This document shows positions 1 to 5,214 of a stretch of 5,542 nt of DNA, one piece after another. Each line of letters starts with the position of its first letter. Within the stretch, counting starts at the first letter, position 1. Source of the DNA: Spirochaetales bacterium (GTDB taxonomy: Bacteria; Spirochaetota; Spirochaetia; Sphaerochaetales; Sphaerochaetaceae). Under the pieces are notes generated by a model, which was not told the origin of the DNA, did not search any database, and saw only the letters and a list, made by a program, of their open reading frames with translations. The translations under genes and the position numbers were made by a program. The stretch lies in NCBI GenBank assembly GCA_022784805.1, contig JALFYG010000066.1, positions 1-5,542 of the forward strand, read 5' to 3'.

Positions 1-893
1 ATTGTGGTTTCATAACATTTGACACAGTCAGGGTGAGATGCGTCTGCAACGATTATTACAGCGTCTGAGTTCAAGGCTTCTTCCAATGTGGAAGAGAAGG
101 CTTCTATGAGTGATTGAGGGAGGTTCTGAATGAAGCCTACAGTATCGGAGAGCAACACTTTCTGATTAGAAGGAAGAGTAAGAGCGCGGGTAGTGGTGTC
201 GAGGGTAGCAAAGAGCTTATCTTCAGCAAGAACCTCGGACTGGGTCAGCTTATTAAGAAGCGTGGACTTCCCGGCATTAGTGTAGCCAGTAAGGGCGAAA
301 GAGAAGATTCCTGTCTTCTCCCTCTTCTGGCGCTGGACACTTCTTGTCTTTCTTATGGTTTCCAGCTCCCTGTCCAGGGCCTTTATTCTCTCTTCAATGG
401 TTCTTCTCTCCAATTCCAGGGCTTTCTCTCCCTCTCCCTTGGCTCCTCTGACGCCACCTCTCTGCTGAGAGAGGTTAGCTTCCCTGAAAATAAGCCTTGG
501 CTTCTCATATAAAGCTCTTGCTTTCTCGATCTGCAACCTCGCTTCCCTGGAGTGGGCATTCTGAAAGAAGATAGCTTCTATTACGGCTTCCCTGTCGGAG
601 ACAGGGAGGGAGAATGCACTTTCAAGGTTCATCTCCTCCCGGGGAGAAAGGAATGCATCCACGATGACTTCTTCTGCGTCAAAGGCTCTTGCCCATTCAA
701 CAGCTTCCTCCACTTGGCCCTTACCAAGGAAGGTGACATTGTTCTCTTTCTTGACGGTGAAGCTTTGGTGACAAACGATATTAAGTCCCAGAGTGGAGAT
801 AAGACTTCTGATCTCGCTTTCCCTAAGAAATACATCTCTTTCATTTTCACCGACGCTTCTGGTGGTTATTAGTGCAATACGTTCTCCTGCCAT
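1..893 (-). CDS. hflX: HflX ribosome-associated GTPase (C-terminus cut by window edge)
   Basis: The reverse strand gives 297 complete codons of an HflX GTPase, which binds the 50S subunit and can split stalled or hibernating ribosomes. The HflX N-terminal domain spans about residues 1-140 and includes DREAVIEAIFFQNAHSREARLQIE, matching the family pattern DR...I..IF.Q.A...E..LQ.E when split around residues 100-123. A glycine-rich segment (145-160) and a charged helical linker (about 158-193) follow. The GTPase domain then shows Walker A GYTNAGKS (203-210), the TLDTTTR switch I region (230-236) and DTVGF (250-254). The NKxD and later motifs lie beyond base 1. The start at 893 is the only in-frame option, because a TGA lies about 36 bases upstream with no other ATG, GTG or TTG between. 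No Shine-Dalgarno precedes it. The glycine-rich segment reads RGAKGEGEKALE rather than the usual RGPGETQLE. It is transcribed divergently from ychF. Identity is very likely; the organism-level role is inferred from the family. Confidence 0.95.
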   Translation of the reverse strand, partial: MAGERIALITTRSVGENERDVFLRESEIRSLISTLGLNIVCHQSFTVKKENNVTFLGKGQVEEAVEWARAFDAEEVIVDAFLSPREEMNLESAFSLPVSDREAVIEAIFFQNAHSREARLQIEKARALYEKPRLIFREANLSQQRGGVRGAKGEGEKALELERRTIEERIKALDRELETIRKTRSVQRQKREKTGIFSFALTGYTNAGKSTLLNKLTQSEVLAEDKLFATLDTTTRALTLPSNQKVLLSDTVGFIQNLPQSLIEAFSSTLEEALNSDAVIIVADASHPDCVKCYETT

Positions 894-899
894 AGGAGT

Positions 900-927
900 A
901 TCATAGCAGAAACATGCGCTAATTCAA
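900..927 (-). promoter_or_regulatory. Candidate sigma70-type promoter for hflX, leaderless arrangement
   Basis: On the minus strand a -35-like TTGAAT (bases 927-922) is followed by a 16-base spacer and a -10 box TATGAT (905-900), which differs from TATAAT at one position. Only six bases (894-899) separate the -10 from the hflX ATG, so the expected transcription start falls on the A of the start codon. This agrees with the absence of a Shine-Dalgarno site. A second TTGAAT six bases further out (933-928) would give too long a spacer. Confidence 0.5.
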
Positions 928-949
928 ATTCAATAGGGTGGAAGAAGAA

Positions 950-994
950 ATGGAATTGTTGCATACTCTAAGGGTAAGGAAAAAAGAAAAATGA
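950..994 (+). CDS. Possible 14-codon upstream ORF overlapping the ychF start
   Basis: A short frame encodes MELLHTLRVRKKEK and stops at a TGA (992-994) that overlaps the ychF ATG as ATGA. A purine-rich AGGGTGG (935-941) lies 8 bases before its ATG, a reasonable Shine-Dalgarno spacing. The frame runs through the ychF ribosome binding site, so if translated it could couple or tune ychF translation. The peptide is too short to judge by composition, and its existence as a translated product is inference only. Confidence 0.22.
   Translation: MELLHTLRVRKKEK
974..980 (+). promoter_or_regulatory. Ribosome binding site of ychF
   Basis: GTAAGGA lies 10 bases before the ATG at 991, with an A-rich spacer between. 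It is a moderate Shine-Dalgarno match and supports the chosen ychF start. No convincing -35/-10 pair for ychF was found in the short intergenic region; CATACT at 962-967 is only a weak -10-like string. Confidence 0.55.
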
Positions 995-2100
995 GTCTTA
1001 ACTGTGGCATAGTAGGACTGCCAAACGTAGGAAAGTCCACAATATTCTCAGCCGTCACATCAGCTCCAGCTGAAGCGGCCAATTATCCATTCTGTACAAT
1101 CGACCCAAACGTGGGCATCGTCAATGTTCCTGATAAAAGATTAGATAAAATCGTAGAGCTTATTCCACCAGAGAGAATAGTTCCAGCAACTGTTGAGTTT
1201 GTTGATATTGCAGGCCTTGTAAAGGGCGCTAGCCAGGGAGAAGGACTGGGAAACAGATTCCTTGGAGCCATCAAGGAAGTGGGAGTTATTGCTCATGTGG
1301 TCAGATGCTTCGATAACGCAGATATCATCCACGTCAACAATAGGATCGATCCCGAAGGTGATATCGAGACCATCAACATTGAGCTTGCCCTCTCTGACTA
1401 TGAAACTGTAGATAAGCGTTATCAGAAGCAGTCAAAGCTTGGAAGAATAAGCAAGGAACAGCAGAAAGAGAACGAGAAGGTTCTTCCTCTCTACGAAAAG
1501 CTTCTTGCTTCCCTGGAAGAGGGAATCCCAGCAAGAACATTGGGCTTCGATGAAGACGAGAAGGCTCTCTTGTATGATCTTCATCTTATAACAATGAAGC
1601 CTGTGATCTATGTCTGTAATGTTGATGAAGACAACATCGGCGAAGACAACGAGTATGTAAAGAGAGTGAGGGAGATCGCCAAGAAGGACAATGACGCTCC
1701 TGTTGTTGTCATCTGTGGAAAGATTGAGAGTGAAATCGCTGCATTAGACACAGAGGAAGAGAAGAGAGAGTTCCTGGATGCCGTGGGACTAGAGGAGAGC
1801 GGCCTCAATCACTTGGTAAGAGCTGCTTACCATGCTCTTGGCCTCAGAACATTCTTCACAGCCGGAAAGGATGAAGACAGAGCTTGGACTTTCAAAGAAG
1901 GCAGCAAGGCTCCTCAGTGTGCAGGTATCATCCACACAGACTTCGAGAAAGGCTTCATCAAGGCTGAAGTCTATAACTACAACGACCTCGTCACATACGG
2001 TAGTGAAGCCAAGGTAAAAGAGAACGGTAAGATGAGACTTGAAGGAAAGGAATATGTAGTCCAGGACGGAGACATAATGTTCTTCAAGTTTAATGTGTAA
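991..2100 (+). CDS. ychF: YchF/OLA1-family ribosome-binding P-loop ATPase
   Basis: This complete 369-residue protein (E. coli YchF is 363) is a TRAFAC-class P-loop NTPase of the Obg/YchF group. Such proteins bind ribosomes, often prefer ATP to GTP, and are linked to translation and stress responses. Walker A is GLPNVGKS (9-16). Switch II is DIAGLV (72-77), with leucine where classical GTPases carry the catalytic glutamine, as in HAS-NTPases. The base-specificity motif reads NVDE (210-213) instead of NKxD, the YchF hallmark that relaxes guanine specificity. A helical, charged insert (about 130-175) fits the family coiled-coil. The C-terminal TGS domain (about 285-369) carries the near-invariant AGKDEDRAWTF, IHTDFEKGFI and EGKEYVVQDGDIMFF segments. 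It starts at an ATG preceded by AAGGA and ends just before a bidirectional terminator, so it looks monocistronic. No anomalies are seen. Confidence 0.98.
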   Translation: MSLNCGIVGLPNVGKSTIFSAVTSAPAEAANYPFCTIDPNVGIVNVPDKRLDKIVELIPPERIVPATVEFVDIAGLVKGASQGEGLGNRFLGAIKEVGVIAHVVRCFDNADIIHVNNRIDPEGDIETINIELALSDYETVDKRYQKQSKLGRISKEQQKENEKVLPLYEKLLASLEEGIPARTLGFDEDEKALLYDLHLITMKPVIYVCNVDEDNIGEDNEYVKRVREIAKKDNDAPVVVICGKIESEIAALDTEEEKREFLDAVGLEESGLNHLVRAAYHALGLRTFFTAGKDEDRAWTFKEGSKAPQCAGIIHTDFEKGFIKAEVYNYNDLVTYGSEAKVKENGKMRLEGKEYVVQDGDIMFFKFNV

Positions 2101-2128
2101 AACTATTCTTATATCCAAAACAAACAAT

Positions 2129-2153
2129 AAGAGCCTCCAATTCGGGGGCTCTT
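2129..2153. terminator. Bidirectional hairpin terminator between ychF and the glycoside hydrolase gene
   Basis: AAGAGCCTCC (2129-2138) pairs with GGGGGCTCTT (2144-2153) in a 10-bp stem with one G-U pair and a 5-base loop (AATTC). It sits between the convergent stops at 2100 and 2169. Read on the minus strand, the stem is followed by a T-rich tract (ATTGTTTGTTTT), which suits termination of the sugar operon. On the plus strand the tail GCTTATA is less T-rich, so termination of ychF may be weaker. Confidence 0.8.
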
Positions 2154-2168
2154 GCTTATAGTACATAA

Positions 2169-3830
2169 CTACCCAAGTAGTTCTTTCGATAGCTCCAATA
2201 CTCTCTCCTTATCCATCTTCACTACCATTCTGTCGTAGGTAATGAGACCATTAAGCTCGTCTTCCACGTCCGATAGCTGGGTATAGATGGTGGCTGCGAG
2301 GCCTTCTTTCTTGGCTGGAATAATGTCGTGTTTATACATCTCAATAAAGGCATCAGTAAGCTCTTTCTCACTGTTAAAGCCCTTATATTGGAAAGTATCG
2401 TTTCCATACCTATGGCCCTTTATCTCCCTTCCATAGCCACCGAATTCAGTGAGTATTACACATCTGTTTCTCTTATCTTTTTTAAACTTATAAGGGCGGA
2501 AATAAACGTGGAGACTCATAAAGCTTCCTTCTCCTTGGTCAAGCCAACCCGAGGAGTAGTCCACGGTACGTGTCTTGTCCATTTCCTCTACGTTTCTTCC
2601 GATTCTGACGCTGTCAAACTGACCCCATGCTTCATTGAAAGGAACCCACATGGCAATGGATGTCACGTTATAAAGATGGGCAATCATGAGAGATAGGTTC
2701 TTTTCAAACTCATCCCTCATCTCTTTGTCTTTTCGTCTTAATAGGGAGTAATGGTTGTCCTTCAAATGGGAACCCAGAATAAGCGGGGCGGAGATTACAG
2801 GAAAGAGGTACTTTCCTCCTCCGCTCACCATATCCTGCCATACCAGTACCCCGAGCCTGTCACAGTGGTAATACCATCTAAGTGGCTCGACCTTTATATG
2901 TTTACGTAGTGTATTGAACCCCATACTCTTAACAAGCTTTATATCATCAACTATTGCCTCGTCTGAAGGCGGAGTATAGAGTCCTCCATCCCAATATCCC
3001 TGGTCTAAGACCCCATGATGAAAGTATGGCTTACCATTTAGCATTAATCTTTTTACACCCTTCTCATCTTCCCCTGTGCCGAAGGTTCTGAGGCCTACAT
3101 ATGAGAAAACGGTGTCGTCACCGAATGTGACGGAGAAATGATAGAGATATGGATCTTCAGGACTCCAAAGGTGTGGCTTCTCTATTTCGATTCTCGTTTC
3201 TCCTGAAGAGAGGTTATAAGTCTTATCATCTAGCTTCAGCTCACACTCTCCGTCTCCTGTTTTATCTAGAGAAATGGAGAATCCTGTTAAATCGGGAGTG
3301 ATCTTTATTCCCTTTATATAGTCTTTGGGAGTCTTTTCAGCCCAAACACTCTGCCAGATGCCGCTTTGAGGTGTGTACCAGATTCCGCCCCTCTTTATCT
3401 TCTGTTTGCCCCTTTCCTGTTCCTTTGTGTCAGAAGGGTCCTTTACCCTGACTTCTAGGTTAAACTCTTTCTTGTCCACTTCTATGGAGAAAGGAAGGTA
3501 TCCTCCTCGATGGTGAATCATCTCGACTCCATCAACCAATACCCATGCTTCGTAGTCAACGGCTCCAAAGTTAAGAAATATTCTCTCCTTCTCTTTATCA
3601 AAAGGGAAAGGAAGGGAAACGGAGCGGGAATAGATGAGAGTCTCATCTGGCTCTGTGATATGCCCGAATCCGCTTCTTTCTGTCTCCGGACTATAAGGCA
3701 CAAGAATCTTTCCTTCTTTTATTGTCTCATTGTCTTTTGAGACCACCTTAAGGTCCCAACTTCCATTAAGAATGGTCCAATTATCTTTTCTCTCCATCTG
3801 TGGTCTTGGGTACTCTGGAAATGGAATCAT
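2169..3830 (-). CDS. Cytoplasmic glycoside hydrolase family 2 enzyme (beta-glycosidase)
   Basis: This 553-residue enzyme has the GH2 layout. An N-terminal sugar-binding beta domain starts YPRPQMERKDNWTILNGSW (7-25) and includes SGIWQSVW (156-163). An Ig-like domain covers about 165-250, and a TIM barrel starts near 255 (LNGKPYFHHGV, 264-274). The acid/base is Glu400 in PFNEAWGQ and the nucleophile is Glu462 in LTEFGGYG, so both retaining-mechanism glutamates are present. There is no signal peptide, so it should act in the cytoplasm on sugar brought in by the adjacent MFS carrier. Its ATG overlaps the stop of that gene (ATGA, 3827-3830), with GAGG 7 bases upstream, which indicates translational coupling. 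It is about half the size of LacZ. I see no NxKG-type glucuronidase motif, so beta-galactosidase or another neutral-sugar beta-glycosidase is more likely, but the substrate cannot be fixed from sequence. A terminator follows. Confidence 0.93.
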   Translation of the reverse strand: MIPFPEYPRPQMERKDNWTILNGSWDLKVVSKDNETIKEGKILVPYSPETERSGFGHITEPDETLIYSRSVSLPFPFDKEKERIFLNFGAVDYEAWVLVDGVEMIHHRGGYLPFSIEVDKKEFNLEVRVKDPSDTKEQERGKQKIKRGGIWYTPQSGIWQSVWAEKTPKDYIKGIKITPDLTGFSISLDKTGDGECELKLDDKTYNLSSGETRIEIEKPHLWSPEDPYLYHFSVTFGDDTVFSYVGLRTFGTGEDEKGVKRLMLNGKPYFHHGVLDQGYWDGGLYTPPSDEAIVDDIKLVKSMGFNTLRKHIKVEPLRWYYHCDRLGVLVWQDMVSGGGKYLFPVISAPLILGSHLKDNHYSLLRRKDKEMRDEFEKNLSLMIAHLYNVTSIAMWVPFNEAWGQFDSVRIGRNVEEMDKTRTVDYSSGWLDQGEGSFMSLHVYFRPYKFKKDKRNRCVILTEFGGYGREIKGHRYGNDTFQYKGFNSEKELTDAFIEMYKHDIIPAKKEGLAATIYTQLSDVEDELNGLITYDRMVVKMDKERVLELSKELLG

Positions 3831-5074
3831 CTTTTTGCCTCGCTTCTTTTAAGGAGTAATAAAGGAATAATGGAAAGAATTGTTATTGCTGAAGCAATAA
3901 GGAACACAAGGGGTGTAGGGACACTCTTTACCACTCCCAGCTCTGTGTAAGTGAGGTTGGAGTTCTTGATAGCTGCGGCTCCCAAGTATGGTCCCACGAT
4001 CATAGGAATCATGACCTGGAATATCATCCTGACACCCTGTATCTCTCCCTCCTTTCCCTTCGGTGTGTAATCCCTCACAAGGGAAGAGAGGACAGATGTG
4101 GAGATCAGGTATCCTGTCATCATTATGGTTCCGGAGATAGTTGTGACTATAAATGAGCGTGAGAAGAACATTAATAGCATACCTATAGCCATCAAGACTA
4201 CAGACGGAAAGGAGCTCTTTATTCTTCCAACCTTGTCAATAAGCTTACCGATAAGTACACAGAGAATGGATGAGACAACCAAAACCACTCCCAGAAGTAT
4301 TACGTAGTTATCAAAACCGAGATAGTTCTGGATGTAGATTATTAAATAAGGGTAGAAGACCTGCATGCCTATGGCGTTGACGCCGAAGGCCAAGAGGGAA
4401 AGATAGAGCCCCTTATTCTCTTTTATGGTTGAAGGAAGAAAGCCATAGATGAGATTAGAAAGAAACTTCTCATCTTTCTTCCTCTCCCTTCTTTCATCCT
4501 TTACAAATAAGAATGAAAGAATACCAGCGATCATCATTATTGCTGCAGTAATCAGGAAGAATGTCTTCCACTCTCCCTTCTGGGTAAAGCCATCCAATAC
4601 TCCGAACACAAGAAGCATGGCGGCCATTGGCATTATCTGGACAACGCTCTCGACCTTTGTTCTTTTCTCTTCTTCAACGCTCTCTGTGACGTATGCGTTG
4701 AATACAGCATCATTGGCTGTGGAGCCGAAGAAAGTCATTATGCAGTCCAAAGCCACCACGGCCACAGCTGCAACTGTTATGCTTTTCATACTCTCAGGAG
4801 AGACAAAGGCAAAGGCCGCCACTGTAAGGGCCCATATTACATATCCCCAAGTCATAAATGGCTTTCTTCTTCCAACCCTGTCTGAGACAGTACCCATGAA
4901 AAGGGTAGTGAAGGTGGCTGTTATTGCTGATAAAGCCACCATCATTGCTATATATCCAGGATCTTGGGAGATGGTGTTATATAAGAAAACGTTGAAATAC
5001 ATGTTCTCAACAGTCCAAGCAATCTGTCCTGCGAGCCCGATTGTGATAATTGACAGCCAAATATTCTTTTTCAT
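3827..5074 (-). CDS. MFS sugar (glycoside) transporter, 12 membrane segments
   Basis: This 415-residue inner-membrane protein belongs to the major facilitator superfamily and probably takes up a glycoside by cation symport. About twelve hydrophobic segments are visible, starting near residues 5, 41, 75, 100, 145, 171, 222, 257, 289, 308, 348 and 387. A charged central loop (191-203, rich in Lys, Arg and Glu) separates the two halves. The MFS loop 2-3 motif is GTVSDRVGRRKP (61-72), with a weaker copy GKLIDKVGR (276-284) in the second half. Other family-like stretches are GLAGQIAWTVENMYFNVF (13-30) and NDAVFNAYVTE (121-131), which recall bacterial sugar MFS proteins of the SLC45-like kind. The start is supported by AGAGGT five bases upstream. 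It overlaps the GH2 gene by 4 bases, so the two form an operon. Directly upstream is a TnpB element, so its native promoter appears displaced. The substrate is unknown. Confidence 0.92.
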   Translation of the reverse strand: MKKNIWLSIITIGLAGQIAWTVENMYFNVFLYNTISQDPGYIAMMVALSAITATFTTLFMGTVSDRVGRRKPFMTWGYVIWALTVAAFAFVSPESMKSITVAAVAVVALDCIMTFFGSTANDAVFNAYVTESVEEEKRTKVESVVQIMPMAAMLLVFGVLDGFTQKGEWKTFFLITAAIMMIAGILSFLFVKDERRERKKDEKFLSNLIYGFLPSTIKENKGLYLSLLAFGVNAIGMQVFYPYLIIYIQNYLGFDNYVILLGVVLVVSSILCVLIGKLIDKVGRIKSSFPSVVLMAIGMLLMFFSRSFIVTTISGTIMMTGYLISTSVLSSLVRDYTPKGKEGEIQGVRMIFQVMIPMIVGPYLGAAAIKNSNLTYTELGVVKSVPTPLVFLIASAITILSIIPLLLLKRSEAKR

Positions 5075-5079
5075 ATTTT

Positions 5080-5086
5080 ACCTCTT
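5080..5086 (-). promoter_or_regulatory. Ribosome binding site of the MFS gene, at the element boundary
   Basis: Read on the minus strand, AAGAGGT lies five bases before the ATG at 5074 and is a good Shine-Dalgarno match. It fixes the start of the transporter. It straddles the proposed left edge of the TnpB element (after base 5081), so part of this site would be supplied by the element. Confidence 0.65.
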
Positions 5087-5090
5087 TCCA

Positions 5091-5111
5091 GTCGGCGGAA
5101 ACCCCGCTGGC
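5091..5111. repeat. Subterminal hairpin of the TnpB element's left end
   Basis: GTCGGCGG (5091-5098) can pair with CCGCTGGC (5104-5111) through eight base pairs, two of them G-T/G-U, around a 5-base AAACC loop. IS200/IS605 elements carry such imperfect hairpins near their ends, where TnpA binds them as single strands. In an outward transcript it would instead fold in the 5' leader of the MFS mRNA. Confidence 0.5.
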
Positions 5112-5132
5112 CGTGCCGCGTAGGAGGAGCAG

Positions 5133-5150
5133 ACCAAAAGATTTTTTGGT
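5133..5150. repeat. Perfect 7-bp AT-rich inverted repeat in the tnpB upstream region
   Basis: ACCAAAA (5133-5139) and TTTTGGT (5144-5150) are exact reverse complements separated by GATT. The symmetric, AT-rich arrangement between the tnpB promoter and the element edge could be an operator or a second left-end structure. It is too weak and lacks a following T-run, so it is a poor terminator candidate. Confidence 0.4.
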
Positions 5151-5180
5151 GTTTGTGATTATTCCTGCGCTTTTCTAGGC

Positions 5181-5186
5181 TATAAT
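5181..5186 (+). promoter_or_regulatory. Consensus -10 box for tnpB, leaderless arrangement
   Basis: A perfect TATAAT lies six bases before the tnpB ATG at 5193, which puts the expected transcription start on the start codon itself. No Shine-Dalgarno motif is close to the ATG. The -35 region is poor at 16-19 base spacing (ATTATT at 5158-5163 is the best seen), so strength is uncertain. Confidence 0.45.
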
Positions 5187-5214
5187 AATATCATGAAGCA
5201 GGTCATCACGGCAA
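5185..5214 (-). promoter_or_regulatory. Candidate outward promoter from inside tnpB toward the MFS-GH2 operon
   Basis: On the minus strand, TTGCCG (5214-5209, four of six matches to TTGACA) and TATTAT (5190-5185, five of six to TATAAT) are separated by 18 bases. Transcription would start near 5178 and give a leader of about 100 bases before the MFS ATG. The -10 bases overlap the TATAAT of tnpB on the other strand. This is a pattern match only. Confidence 0.33.

Noticed and set aside
114..872. Plus-strand open frames (114-512 and 552-872)
   Set aside because: They lie opposite the continuous HflX frame, whose motifs are unmistakable; they resemble no protein I know.
950..990. A ychF promoter between 930 and 990
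   Set aside because: Only weak -10-like strings (CATACT, TACTCT) were seen, with no -35 at proper spacing, so none is annotated.
1789..2166. 125-codon minus-strand frame over the 3' end of ychF
   Set aside because: It is antisense to the conserved YchF TGS domain and also reads through the terminator hairpin; composition looks random.
4449..5123. 224-codon plus-strand frame
   Set aside because: It is the antisense shadow of the MFS gene; its hydrophobic composition mirrors the transporter's codons.
5122..5127. AGGAGG as a Shine-Dalgarno site for tnpB or a small gene
   Set aside because: It is 65 bases from the tnpB ATG, and no start codon at normal spacing opens a meaningful frame.
5133..5150. 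Inverted repeat as a terminator
   Set aside because: The stem is mostly A-T and no T-run follows on either strand, so it would be a poor intrinsic terminator.
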